Positions 25,276-34,574 of a DNA stretch of 62,062 bases are shown in pieces. Below the pieces are notes generated by a model that was given only the letters and a program-made list of their open reading frames with translations, was not told the origin of the DNA and ran no database searches. A program made the translations under genes and the position numbers. How positions within the stretch are numbered: the first letter of the stretch is position 1; each line of letters begins with the position of its first letter. Origin of the DNA: an uncultured Mucilaginibacter sp. (GTDB lineage Bacteria > Bacteroidota > Bacteroidia > Sphingobacteriales > Sphingobacteriaceae); NCBI GenBank assembly GCA_903915155.1, contig CAIWRU010000157.1, positions 1 through 62,062 of the forward strand. Direction: 5' to 3'.

Positions 25276-27579
25276 TTAATTAAAATCAACAGTCATCTTC
25301 GATACTACATCCTCTGCGGAGCGGCCTATCATGATATCAAATTTTCCCGATTCTGTCACATGCTGCATTTCGGTATTCCAAATGGCAATATCATTGGGCA
25401 TTACGGTGAATTTTACTGTCTTTTTCTCTCCCGGTTCCAATGCTATTTTATCGAAGCCCTTGAGCGCCATAACGGGCGTGGTAACAGAATTCACTTTATT
25501 GCCGAGATACATTTGCACTACCTCCTTGCCTGCAACTTTGCCAGTGTTTTTTACATCGATACTAACTTCTAATGTTCCATTTCCCCAAAGGTGGTCATCC
25601 GAAACCCTCATATTTGAATAGGCGAACGTGGTATAACTCAACCCAAAACCAAAGGGGAACAATGGTGCAGGCGACGAGAATACATAATCCTGTCCCGGCT
25701 TATCAGGTGTCCCCGGATTGTGATAAAAACCACGATTGGTATTGGTGGCGTTATAAAACACCGGAATATGCCCGGTAGATTGCGGTATGGAAACATTCAG
25801 CCTGCCCGATGGGTTAACCTTGCCGAACAGGATATTAGCCACCGCCAATCCGCCCTTTTCACCGGGATACCATGCTTCCAATATGGCCGGGATATTTTCT
25901 TTTTCCCAACTAATACTCCAAGGGCGACCGTGTACCAGCACCAATATTACAGGTTTACCGGTTTTGTATACGGCCTGCAATAATTCGCGTTGTACGCCTT
26001 GCGGGTCAATACTGGTAACGTCATAACCTTCCCCGCAGGTAAAAGGGTCTTTCGGTTCATTTTCAGGGGCATGACCATTCCATCCCACTCCCGAAAATAT
26101 TACACTGGTAGTGCCTAACACAACCACCACCGCGTCGCTTTGATTAGCCGCGTTCACAGCCTCGTCAAATCCACGTTTATCCAATGCCGACAGGTCGCAG
26201 CCCTTGGCATAATTTATTTTTACCTTGTCGCCCACCACCTGTTTTATACCATCCAATACGGTTGTGCCCGAATGGTTATCGCGCGTTGGGGCATAGTCGC
26301 CGTATTCAACCTGGTTGGCATTTGGGCCGATAACTGCCAGCGATTTGATCTTATTCATATTCAGCGGCAGCAATTGCTGATCATTTTTTAGCAGGATGAT
26401 GGATTCCTCAGCAATTTGCCGTGCTAACGCGATGTGATCCGGAGTGTGTACCCGCGCCTTTAATTGCAGCGTATCGGCAACAGGTTTTTCAAACAGTCCA
26501 GCCTTAAATTTGGCGGTCAAAATACGGGCGACTGCGGTATCGATCAGCGTCATCTTTATCTTACCTGCTTTCACCAGTTCGATCAAATGCGGGTATGAAT
26601 CAGGTTTAGGCGATTCAAGGTCTACCCCTGCTTTCAGGGCCATTTCAGCAGCGGCAGTAGCATCTTTAGCCACTTTCTGAAAGCCGTACAGCATTTTTAC
26701 GCCTTCATAATCCGAAAATACATAGCCCGTAAAACCCCATTCCTTTCGCAATACTTTATTCAATAAAAAATCATTGGCATGGGCGGGGATGCCGTCCATC
26801 TCGTTATAAGCCGGCATTACCGAGTAAATATTCGCTTCCTGCACCGCTGCCTGGAACGAAGGCAATATCATCGATCTTAATTCGCGTTCCCCCACTTCCG
26901 CTGGCGACAAATTTATACCCGCCGTAGTAAAGCTATAACCGGCGAAGTGCTTGGCGGTACACATAATTTTATCTTTACCTATACCTATCCTGCTTTGGGC
27001 CGTATCTCCCTGCATACCGGTTACAAAAGCAACGCCGAGCTTGCTTACCAGGTAGGGGTCTTCGGCGTAGCATTCTTCTACCCTGCCATAACGTGGGTCG
27101 CGCATAATATCAAATAAGGGTGACAGCGCCTGGTCAACACCCGATGATGTTGCTTCGTAAGCGATCACCTGTCCCATCTGCTTTATCAATACAGGGTTCC
27201 AGCTACTGCCCTGGTTTATAGCCTGCGGAAAAATAGTAGCACCCGCAGCAAGCTGCCCGTGCAAACATTCGCCTATTTGTATAATGGGTATGCCCAGCCT
27301 CGAATTTTGCCGCGACTGGTTTTTTGCGGCGATGGATTGCCGCGCAATATCCTCAACCGATAAAAACGGACTTGCACAAACGCCATAAGCAATATTACCT
27401 TCAATCGGCTTATCCAGGTCCGACGCGCTCATTTGCGCTATCTTTTCCTCAAGGGTCATGCGGCTAAGCAGATCCTTAACACGTAAAGCAACCGGGGCTT
27501 TAGCGTCTTTATAAACCTGCGCATGCACGGCCGCAGAACCAAACACCAATAAAATCAGTAGTACTGTTTTTTTGTTCAT
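25276..27579 (-). CDS. bglX: GH3 beta-glucosidase-type hydrolase (BglX-like)
   Basis: 767 residues with a signal peptide (ending near AAVHAQ), the usual BglX length. The N-terminal barrel carries the nucleophile Asp290 in FSDYEG and the HFAGY motif; then comes the alpha/beta sandwich and a fibronectin-III-like C-terminal domain (FPFGFGLSYTTF). It removes terminal beta-linked sugars in the periplasm. Lying between GH20 and GH92 genes on the same strand, it probably helps trim the same glycan; its sugar preference cannot be told from sequence. Confidence 0.93.
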   Translation of the reverse strand: MNKKTVLLILLVFGSAAVHAQVYKDAKAPVALRVKDLLSRMTLEEKIAQMSASDLDKPIEGNIAYGVCASPFLSVEDIARQSIAAKNQSRQNSRLGIPIIQIGECLHGQLAAGATIFPQAINQGSSWNPVLIKQMGQVIAYEATSSGVDQALSPLFDIMRDPRYGRVEECYAEDPYLVSKLGVAFVTGMQGDTAQSRIGIGKDKIMCTAKHFAGYSFTTAGINLSPAEVGERELRSMILPSFQAAVQEANIYSVMPAYNEMDGIPAHANDFLLNKVLRKEWGFTGYVFSDYEGVKMLYGFQKVAKDATAAAEMALKAGVDLESPKPDSYPHLIELVKAGKIKMTLIDTAVARILTAKFKAGLFEKPVADTLQLKARVHTPDHIALARQIAEESIILLKNDQQLLPLNMNKIKSLAVIGPNANQVEYGDYAPTRDNHSGTTVLDGIKQVVGDKVKINYAKGCDLSALDKRGFDEAVNAANQSDAVVVVLGTTSVIFSGVGWNGHAPENEPKDPFTCGEGYDVTSIDPQGVQRELLQAVYKTGKPVILVLVHGRPWSISWEKENIPAILEAWYPGEKGGLAVANILFGKVNPSGRLNVSIPQSTGHIPVFYNATNTNRGFYHNPGTPDKPGQDYVFSSPAPLFPFGFGLSYTTFAYSNMRVSDDHLWGNGTLEVSIDVKNTGKVAGKEVVQMYLGNKVNSVTTPVMALKGFDKIALEPGEKKTVKFTVMPNDIAIWNTEMQHVTESGKFDIMIGRSAEDVVSKMTVDFN

Positions 27580-27640
27580 ATTTGATCTTAACTGATAATA
27601 GCTTTCTGCTTTAAGCCTTCCGCTTTTAGCTTCTAATAAA

Positions 27641-29941
27641 TTAATGTAATAAGTAACTATCTGCGTCTACCTGTTTACCGCCGGTTGTGGTTATCCTTAT
27701 CAGTGTTTGCTTGCTGTTTACTTTATCCGCCAAATAATAGCCGCTTAACTGGTAAACGCCCTTTTGCAAGTGTAAGATAGCCGCCTGTGGCTCAATATAT
27801 TTGTTCTTAGTACCGTCCAATATCACTGTAGTTCCCAGCAACAGCATAGGCGTATTCTCAAAGTCAGACGATATACGATAATCATCCTCCCTGTCTATTT
27901 TCAAATAACCATACACTTTTACCCAACTGTTGAACAGGCCGGGGTAGGGATTTAAGCCGCCATCCTTTCGCAATACGCCTATTTCAAAATCTTTGGTGGT
28001 ATCAGTTGCGGGGAAGTTGTTATAGGTGGTTTTATACATCATATAACTTAAGCCGGGCTGCAGGTTTCTATCATCTGTTGCCGATGATTTTATGTTGATG
28101 TGCTTTACCATCACCTTCTGTAAAATTCGTTTTGATAGTGGCCTTGTGGTATAAACCGAGATAGCCAAACTATCCTTTAACAGCGAAGAAATAGTTACCG
28201 GGAATGAACTCGTAGCCGCCGTAGTATCAGGCAACGTACCGTTCAGGGTATATTGCACAGCGGCGTTTTGCAGTGGGTAAGTTAAAGTTGTAGCATAATC
28301 ATCCTTATTGGTCACCACATCCTCCAGCCCGGTAACATTCGGCAGGCGGGCATTCAGTCCCCATAAATTGAACAGGTGATAATTGGCGTACATGCTCTGC
28401 TCAAACCTGCGGATGTTCTTATCTGCTTTTGGGGTCCATGTTAACTCGGCAAGTGCCAGCAAACGCGGATATATCATATATTCCAGGTGTTTGAAGTTAC
28501 CCACTTTCTCAACCCATATATTTGCCTGTGCGCCCAATATGTATTTAGCTTCTTCAGGCGTTAATTTGTCTGATTGTGGTTCATAGTTATAAACCATTTG
28601 CCAGCTAACCGGGTCGTTCCAGCCAAGTGGCTCGGTAGCCGCGGCGGCTTGTGGCGCGTCGAAATACATCTGTGGCAATGGGGTCATTACTACGTTATGG
28701 TGCATTTTTGCAGCTATTATGCCACCCTCTTCGCCTTCCCAACTCATCACAGTTGCCGATGGCGCAAGCCCACCCTTCAATATCTCGTCCCAGCCTATCA
28801 ATTTCTTTCCTTTCGAGTTTAAAAACTGCTCTATCCTTTTTATAAAATAGCTTTGCACCTGGCTTGGGTATTTATAACCCTCGCGTTTCATCAGCGCAAC
28901 TGCCGTAGGGCTTTTCAGCCAATCGTCTATCTCAGCTTCATCGCCACCAATATGTATGTATTCGTTAGGAAACAGTTGCATCACTTCGGTTAACACATTC
29001 TCATAAAAATTGAAAGTGTATTCGCTCGGGTCCAGCATCCTCACCCTATGCTGCGCCCCTGTAGAATCCTTGCATCCCAACTCTGGATAAGCAAATATAG
29101 CGGCCTCGCTATGGCCGGGCATTTCTATTTCGGGTAGTATGGTAATGAACCTATCCTGTGCATATTTTACAACTTCGCGTATGTCGTCTTTGGTATAAAA
29201 ACCATCACGGTATCCCTCGGTAATGTTATCAAATTTCCGGTATTGCCCAATGCTGGCATAATAGCCTACTTTCGATCCTTTTTCGGTTAACAGCGGGTAT
29301 TTATCAATTTGTATGCGCCAGCCTTCATCATCGGTTAAATGCCAGTGGAATATATTCAGTTTGTAATGCGCCATCATATCGATGTATTTTTTCACTTCAT
29401 CAACCGTAAAAAAATGGCGGCTTACATCCAGGCTCAAACCCCTCCAGCCAAAACGTGGGTGATCTTCAATCTTGCAGGCAGGTACATGCAATTGTTTGCC
29501 GTTAACATCCGTTATAATTTGTATGAGCGATTGCACGCCATAAAACAACCCTTCGCCATTACCGGCAATTCTTATTCTTTTGGGCGATATTTCCATTAAA
29601 TATGAGCCTTTGGACGTATTAGTTGTACTGCCTTCCAACTTTATTGCCGCACTTGGGGGTACATGCTGATATATTTTTACTTTCAGATCCAGTTTATAGG
29701 TATCCCACAAATATTGGTGCAGGTAATTTGCTACCGGTTGGCTTTGCTCATCGGCGGCAATAGTATTTGATGCTTTAATAGCAAAACTGCCACTTAATGG
29801 TACGGCGCTAACCGGCTGCGGTATAATATGCAATTGTGCGTTTGCCTGCATAACACCTGCTATAAAAAGCAAGCCTGCTAAAGCAAGGCATTTTGTAATT
29901 GAAACTGATCTGGACGATTTTGGATGGGCATTCATATGCAA
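27641..29941 (-). CDS. GH20 beta-N-acetylhexosaminidase, exported
   Basis: 766 residues. Signal peptide ends near MQANAQ; start is ATG at 29941 or the Met two codons later. An N-terminal GH20b domain precedes the barrel with HWHLTDDEGWRI and the catalytic pair Asp334-Glu335 in HIGGDEAEID. The C-terminal part includes a chitobiase-type sandwich and a domain ending near residue 760 that looks like a PA14-like or carbohydrate-binding beta region. It removes terminal GlcNAc or GalNAc by substrate-assisted catalysis. First intact gene of the operon with GH3 and GH92. Confidence 0.94.
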   Translation of the reverse strand: MHMNAHPKSSRSVSITKCLALAGLLFIAGVMQANAQLHIIPQPVSAVPLSGSFAIKASNTIAADEQSQPVANYLHQYLWDTYKLDLKVKIYQHVPPSAAIKLEGSTTNTSKGSYLMEISPKRIRIAGNGEGLFYGVQSLIQIITDVNGKQLHVPACKIEDHPRFGWRGLSLDVSRHFFTVDEVKKYIDMMAHYKLNIFHWHLTDDEGWRIQIDKYPLLTEKGSKVGYYASIGQYRKFDNITEGYRDGFYTKDDIREVVKYAQDRFITILPEIEMPGHSEAAIFAYPELGCKDSTGAQHRVRMLDPSEYTFNFYENVLTEVMQLFPNEYIHIGGDEAEIDDWLKSPTAVALMKREGYKYPSQVQSYFIKRIEQFLNSKGKKLIGWDEILKGGLAPSATVMSWEGEEGGIIAAKMHHNVVMTPLPQMYFDAPQAAAATEPLGWNDPVSWQMVYNYEPQSDKLTPEEAKYILGAQANIWVEKVGNFKHLEYMIYPRLLALAELTWTPKADKNIRRFEQSMYANYHLFNLWGLNARLPNVTGLEDVVTNKDDYATTLTYPLQNAAVQYTLNGTLPDTTAATSSFPVTISSLLKDSLAISVYTTRPLSKRILQKVMVKHINIKSSATDDRNLQPGLSYMMYKTTYNNFPATDTTKDFEIGVLRKDGGLNPYPGLFNSWVKVYGYLKIDREDDYRISSDFENTPMLLLGTTVILDGTKNKYIEPQAAILHLQKGVYQLSGYYLADKVNSKQTLIRITTTGGKQVDADSYLLH

Positions 29942-30001
29942 TAGTATTAATTAGGGAGCCGGAGCGATGAAATTAACAGGATTTATTTATTGTAGCAACA
30001 T

Positions 30002-30556
30002 TTAATTACGTTTTATAATCACAGGCTTATAAGTATATAAAAAATGATAAGTACCCGAACCTACGGTTAATTGTATAGTATTTACGCCTATTTTATCAAT
30101 ATTGTGAATATCGGGCACGGTATAAATATTCGTACCGCCTTCGGTAATGAGGCCCGATGTTGCCGGCAACGTTACTCTTGCCGTTGTGTTAGCGGGTACA
30201 GTAATATCCATTGTAAGAATATTTCCGGGGGCAATGTTCCACGCTGAGCGGATAGTACCGTATTGTGTTTCCAGGTCGGCCTGTTCTTTGGTAAGGCCGC
30301 CGCCCGGTTGCGGCGCGATGATTATTTTGCGGAAGCCGGGGCCTTCTTCGTCCATATCAATGCCGGCAATATTGCTGTACATCCAATCGCCGATAGCACC
30401 GTAGGCATAATGGTTAAAGGAATTCATACCGGGGTCTTCAAAGCTTTTATCGGGTTTTATGCCATCAAGCCGCTCCCATATGGTGGTAGCGCCGTTTTTA
30501 ACCGGGTACAGCCACGAAGGGTAAGTTTCATTCATTAGTAATGCATACGCCCCATC
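30002..30556 (-). pseudogene. GH78 alpha-L-rhamnosidase, 3' fragment
   Basis: About 180 residues: the end of the (alpha/alpha)6 barrel (SWLYPVKNGATTIWERLDG, then SFNHYAYGAIGDWMY) and the C-terminal beta domain (RKIIIAPQPGGGLT). Complete GH78 proteins are 900 residues or more, so at least three quarters are missing. The upstream end runs straight into the radC fragment: GGTATTGCTGATG is readable in both frames. A nominal ATG at 30568 lies in the radC part. It precedes the GH20 operon on the same strand. Confidence 0.88.
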
Positions 30557-30966
30557 AGCAATACCCAAAATTCTTCGTGGTTAAGGTCGATGAAAAAGCG
30601 CTTCAGATAGTTATATGCATCCTTACTGCCTGATATGTATTCAATAGCCTTGATTTCAGTTTCATTGCGGCGTCGACCAATTTCCAACGCAGCAATAATT
30701 GAAATGGCTTTGGCTTCGCCGATACCCCTGAATTTGCACAGCTCCTCTATCGATGCTTTACCCAGGTTATTCAGGTCGTTATCATAATGGTAAAGTATAC
30801 GCTTGCTCAACTCCACCGCCGATTCATCACGACTGCCGGAGCCTATAAGTATAGCGATCAACTCCGCATCGGTCAACGCCCGCCTGCCCTGCCCGCTAAG
30901 CTTCTCCCGCGGACGATCTTCTTCGGCCCACGATTTTATGCTGATATGGTTTTCGTATTGCTTCAT
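30535..30966 (-). pseudogene. radC: radC 5' fragment
   Basis: 143 codons, of which about 135 are RadC (UPF0758): SWAEEDRPREKLSGQGRRAL, then the helix-hairpin-helix FRGIGEAKA and the start of the MPN/JAB domain ending at NHEEFWVLLM. Normal RadC is about 230 residues and carries the metal site HxHPSG in the lost part. After LLM the frame continues for a few codons in rhamnosidase DNA and stops. Non-functional as it stands. Confidence 0.88.
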
Positions 30967-30974
30967 TTTTAGGG

Positions 30975-31268
30975 TCAGGGTTTTGTTAATGGATCCTGCC
31001 TGTTATCCCAAAAGTAAACAATCTCAATTTTATCGTTGTGTATCCTGTAAAGCAATGAACAATTTTTATGCAGAATACATTTTCTTAGTGTTGGATTTTC
31101 CGGTGCTTCAGGATATATAAGTGGTGTTTGAGCGATCAGATCGAGGGATTAGGAAACCTTATCTTTAAATTTATTAACAAATTTATCGCCCCACCTTTGT
31201 TCTAATTGGATTATAATGTCATTAAATGTGATTTCAGCCTTTGGGGAGAACTTTATTTCAAAGTTCAT
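30975..31268 (-). pseudogene. RelE/ParE-family toxin with an in-frame stop
   Basis: From ATG at 31268 the frame reads MNFEIKFSPKAEITFNDIII..QLEQRWGDKF up to codon 39, then a TAA at 31151-31149, and continues in the same frame with SLDLIAQTPLIYPE, LRKCILHKNCSLLYRI and IVYFWDNRQDP to a TGA at 30975-30977. The two parts together make a full ParE/RelE fold of 96 codons including the conserved LYRI and FWDNRQ ends. The start overlaps the antitoxin stop (ATGA). A point mutation has therefore killed the toxin, or the TAA is a sequencing error. Confidence 0.8.
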
Positions 31269-31474
31269 TTCTTAACCAGGTGCTTTTCTTTAAATTCCTG
31301 CAAAGAAATAGTTTGGCCATTTTCATGTTGCGCAATACTTTCTTCAATACCCTTTAAAACATGTGGAGGAAAAGTGCTTACCTGCGATTCGAATTTAACT
31401 TTCAAATCTTTTAAAAACGCCTTTACAATTTTTAATTGTTCAGCATTATCAGGATGTATGAGTATTGATTCCAT
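31265..31474 (-). CDS. Antitoxin of the broken ParE pair (DUF2683-like)
   Basis: 69 residues from the Met that starts MESILIHPDNAEQLKIVKAF; the frame is open to 31489 with a Met five codons earlier. The N-terminal pattern and the length match the small DUF2683-like proteins encoded before RelE/ParE toxins in Bacteroidota. Its TGA overlaps the toxin ATG by four bases. With the toxin interrupted, the antitoxin gene is an orphan relic, still intact. Confidence 0.75.
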   Translation of the reverse strand: MESILIHPDNAEQLKIVKAFLKDLKVKFESQVSTFPPHVLKGIEESIAQHENGQTISLQEFKEKHLVKK

Positions 31475-31510
31475 ATACCAAAAATACAAAATTAAAAATT
31501 GCAGACAAAA

Positions 31511-31545
31511 AAATAGCGATGGGTTTAAAACCCATCGCTATTTTT
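31511..31545. terminator. Bidirectional terminator between the antitoxin and S20 genes
   Basis: AAATAGCGATGGGTTT (31511-31526) pairs with AAACCCATCGCTATTT (31528-31543), 16 bases perfect, with a T-run on both strands. It most plausibly ends the S20 transcript, which runs leftward. Confidence 0.92.
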
Positions 31546-31566
31546 AAATTGAATATTATAAAACGC

Positions 31567-31821
31567 TTATTTTAAGCCGTTAACAAACTTGGTAAGCTTT
31601 GATTTATTATTTGAAGCCTTATTCTTGTGAATAACGTTCTTTTTGGCTAAACGGTCAAGCATTGAGATAACTTTGGTTAAAAGTTCACCTGCTTCAACTT
31701 TAGTTGTTGTACCTCTTAATTTTTTGATGGCATTCCTAGTGGTTTTTGCCTGGTACCTGTTACGTAAGCGCTTCGCAGCGTTAGAGCGTATCCTTTTTAA
31801 TGATGATTTATGATTTGCCAT
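31567..31821 (-). CDS. rpsT: 30S ribosomal protein S20
   Basis: 84 residues, starting [20 protein letters not shown], the standard S20 N-terminus, very basic and helical. It binds 16S rRNA early in small-subunit assembly. It has its own promoter (31859-31890) and its own strong terminator (31511-31545), so it is a single-gene unit, as is usual. Confidence 0.98.
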   Translation of the reverse strand: MANHKSSLKRIRSNAAKRLRNRYQAKTTRNAIKKLRGTTTKVEAGELLTKVISMLDRLAKKNVIHKNKASNNKSKLTKFVNGLK

Positions 31822-31858
31822 TGTATAGCCTTATTATTCTACTTTTATTTAAGGACTG

Positions 31859-31890
31859 CAAATATAGGATGATAAATTTAATTATGCAAG
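31859..31890 (-). promoter_or_regulatory. Bacteroidota-type promoter of rpsT
   Basis: On the minus strand CTTG (31890-31887), a 20-base spacer, then TATATTTG (31866-31859), matching the TTTG-N19-21-TAnnTTTG consensus of the Bacteroidota primary sigma factor in all but one position. The 5' leader to the ATG at 31821 is about 30 bases. Confidence 0.75.
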
Positions 31891-31927
31891 CTAAATTTTA
31901 AAGAAAAAACATACAGTTTTTCCACAG

Positions 31928-33268
31928 TTAATAATCGTCGCCTAACGCGAATTTGCTCACCCTTGTTTTCCATTTCCCCTTAGTAAAATCAGGGAACTGC
32001 TGCGGCATGTTACCTTCGGCGATGGATTTTTCTGATAGCGGCGTTATCGCGCTCATGGTTACCGAATCGTACACATCAATAGGTGTTTGCACCTTGCGTT
32101 TAACCGATTCAACAAAAGCGTGGAACACAAACCAGTCCATACCGCCATGCCCGGCGCCTTCGGCCATCTTATTATATTTTACCCAAAGCGGGTGGTCGTA
32201 TTTGGTTAACCACGAATCTTCGTTATCCCACTCATCATCGTTTTTAGATTGCTTTTCAATATAAATTGAATTGGCAACATCCATCCACAAACCTTTAGTG
32301 CCCTGCACCCTGAAGCCCAATGAATACGGGCGCGGCAAATGTGTATCATGCGATAACAGCACAGTTTCGCCATTAGCGCAGTTGATCATGGTGGTAATTA
32401 CGTCGCCGTTTTTGTAGTTTATTTTTGCGGCTTCATTACCGGGCGCTATCTCCTCAATGTAAGTATTCAGCCCGCGCGACTTTGAGGCGAACGATACCAA
32501 ATTGGTAAACCTGTTACCATAATTTATATCGGCATAATGCATCAACGGGCCTACGCCGTGTGTTGGATAGATATCGCCGTTACGCTTTATATTGAATTCT
32601 GTGCGCCACTGTGCCTCGCTAAATGCCTGCGGACCGTACAATGGGCCTGTACCACCATTAGCATCAGTAAATAATACGCCGCGCAGGTTGTGCTGGTAGC
32701 CGCCTTCCAAATGTATCATCTCGCCAAATAAACCCTGGCGCTGCATATTTAAAACGGCCATTACATCACGGCGGTAGCAAACGTTTTCCAGCGTCATATA
32801 AGGCACGCCGGTTGCCTCGTGTGTCTTTACAATATCCCAATGGTCTTCCAACGATAAGCCCGCTATTACTTCGCAGCCAACATATTTCCCCGCTTTCATG
32901 GCATCAATGGCCATTTGCTTATGGAACTGCCATGGCGTAGCTATGATCACCGCGTCAATATCTTTACGGTCGAGCATTGCTTTATAAGCATCATCGCTGC
33001 CGGTGTATTCTTTTGGCATAGGCGCGCCGTGCTTTTTTATGCGTGCGCGGGTGGCTGCTAACGAGCGTTCCTGCGTGTCGCAAATAGCTACAATTTCCAC
33101 ATCATCGCGCAGCAAACCTTCCTGTATGTGGCTGTTGCCGCGCAGGCCAACGCCAATATAGCCAAGGCGAACCTTATCCATATTGCGGCCAAATACTACT
33201 GATGACGGTAAAATACTGAAGCCCGCGGCGAGTACGGTGCCTGTGCTTATAAATCTTCTTCTGTCCAT
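31928..33268 (-). CDS. GH109-type Gfo/Idh/MocA-fold protein, exported
   Basis: 446 residues. The N-terminus MDRRRFISTGTVLAAG has a twin-arginine-like motif, followed by a Rossmann site (VRLGYIGVGLRGNSH). The blocks DVEIVAICD, VIIATPWQFH, LENVCYRRDVMAVLNM and EGGYQHNLRGVLF match GH109 alpha-N-acetylgalactosaminidases, which use bound NAD for hydrolysis by transient oxidation; the length fits that family (about 445). A folded NAD-protein exported by Tat is consistent. Alternative: a related oxidoreductase without glycosidase activity. It is a single gene. Confidence 0.85.
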   Translation of the reverse strand: MDRRRFISTGTVLAAGFSILPSSVVFGRNMDKVRLGYIGVGLRGNSHIQEGLLRDDVEIVAICDTQERSLAATRARIKKHGAPMPKEYTGSDDAYKAMLDRKDIDAVIIATPWQFHKQMAIDAMKAGKYVGCEVIAGLSLEDHWDIVKTHEATGVPYMTLENVCYRRDVMAVLNMQRQGLFGEMIHLEGGYQHNLRGVLFTDANGGTGPLYGPQAFSEAQWRTEFNIKRNGDIYPTHGVGPLMHYADINYGNRFTNLVSFASKSRGLNTYIEEIAPGNEAAKINYKNGDVITTMINCANGETVLLSHDTHLPRPYSLGFRVQGTKGLWMDVANSIYIEKQSKNDDEWDNEDSWLTKYDHPLWVKYNKMAEGAGHGGMDWFVFHAFVESVKRKVQTPIDVYDSVTMSAITPLSEKSIAEGNMPQQFPDFTKGKWKTRVSKFALGDDY

Positions 33269-33595
33269 ATTAAAATTAGGTGATTAGGATGTAAATCAAT
33301 ACCTAAAGCTATTAAATATATTCAGGGCTGCCTGTAAAATTATTGCGCAAACGTTTGTAGTAATGGGCGTTGCCATAGAAATCACTAACGCAGTTGGTCT
33401 GAACCATGATTTTTCACATATAATTTGTTTTTTTAAGGTGTTCAAGAAGGCTACGCCGTTTGCTTGATTTAAGGATTGAAGGATTATACGGTTTATTCAT
33501 TAGTTACTATGATAGTTATAATCATGGCCATCTTTTAATCCTTTAATCATGGTTCAGACAATTACTATTTTTAGTAATATTGATTTTGTTATTTA
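33269..33595. other. 327-base gap dominated by a palindromic element
   Basis: Apart from the element at 33397-33559 there is no gene. The divergent promoters of the GH109-type gene and the S1/P1-like gene should lie at its two ends. Confidence 0.6.
33397..33559. repeat. MITE-like element with 15-base perfect terminal inverted repeats
   Basis: GTCTGAACCATGATT (33397-33411) and AATCATGGTTCAGAC (33545-33559) are exact inverse complements. Inside are AAGGATTGAAGGAT and ATCTTTTAATCCTT, which partly pair, and GTGTTCAAGAAGGCTACGCC, which is shared with the repeat at 2182-2520. No ORF. Elements with these ends are, as I recall, common between genes of Sphingobacteriaceae. Confidence 0.75.
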
Positions 33596-34567
33596 GTGAA
33601 ACGCAACCTAGCACTTTTCTGTTCCGGCCTTGTACTTATCGCCACCTGTTGCTCGTGGGGATTCTTCGCGCATTACCGCATTAACCGCCTGGCTGTTTTT
33701 ACGCTGCCTAAAGGCATGAGCACATTTTACAAAGCCAATATCGAATTCATTACCGAACATGCCGTAAGCGCCGATAAACGCCGCTATGTGGACTCGACCG
33801 AAGCGCCGCGCCATTTTTTGGATGCCGATCATTATGGGAAAAAACCGTTCAGCAAAATACCGCAGCATTGGGAAGACGCGGTGCATAAATACTCCGCAGA
33901 TACGCTCGACAAATATGGCACCGTTCCCTGGGCCATACAGTATAATTATTACAAACTGGTTAAAGCGTTCAAAGCCCATGATACCACCGATATCCTCGAG
34001 GCATCAGCCAACCTGGGCCATTATGTTGCCGACGCGCACGTACCGCTGCATTTAACCATGAATTATAACGGGCAGCTTACCGGCCAAACCGGCATACATG
34101 CTTTGTGGGAAAGCCGCATCCCCGAGCTTTTTGGCAACCAATGGAACTATTACGTAGGCAAAGCCCGCTATATCGACAACCCATTGCAGGAAGCTTTTAA
34201 AATTTGCAGCAGTTCATTTAACGAGGTGGATTCTGTTTTGCGATTTGAGCGAGTGTTGAGCCTTAAATTTCCGGCAGATAAAAAATACACCATTGAAAAA
34301 CAAAAACGCGGGCTTAAAATGGATACGCTTTATTCCGAAGCGTACTGCCTCGCCTACCAAAAAATGCTGAACGGCATGGTACAGCGGCGGATGCGGGCAT
34401 CCATATTATCGGTGGGCAGTTTTTGGTACTCAGCCTGGGTTGATGCCGGTCAACCTGATCTGAACAAGTTAATAGCGAAACCGCTTACCATCTACCAAAA
34501 GAAAAAAATAGCCGCCGAAGAGGCTATGTATAGAAGCGGAAAGGTGTTAGCTTTAAAAGGGCATTAA
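33596..34567 (+). CDS. S1/P1 nuclease / zinc phospholipase C-like protein, exported
   Basis: 323 residues with a signal peptide ending after CCSWG. The mature N-terminus starts with Trp-Gly-Phe-Phe-Ala-His, and His/Asp ligand candidates follow in PRHFLDADHY, NLGHYVADAHVPLH and GIHALWES, the trinuclear zinc pattern of S1/P1 nucleases and zinc-dependent phospholipase C. The start is GTG at 33596 (GTGAAACGCAAC), as no ATG precedes in frame. Nuclease or lipase activity cannot be told apart here. The next gene follows 7 bases downstream. Confidence 0.82.
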   Translation: MKRNLALFCSGLVLIATCCSWGFFAHYRINRLAVFTLPKGMSTFYKANIEFITEHAVSADKRRYVDSTEAPRHFLDADHYGKKPFSKIPQHWEDAVHKYSADTLDKYGTVPWAIQYNYYKLVKAFKAHDTTDILEASANLGHYVADAHVPLHLTMNYNGQLTGQTGIHALWESRIPELFGNQWNYYVGKARYIDNPLQEAFKICSSSFNEVDSVLRFERVLSLKFPADKKYTIEKQKRGLKMDTLYSEAYCLAYQKMLNGMVQRRMRASILSVGSFWYSAWVDAGQPDLNKLIAKPLTIYQKKKIAAEEAMYRSGKVLALKGH

Positions 34568-34574
34568 TTTCACC

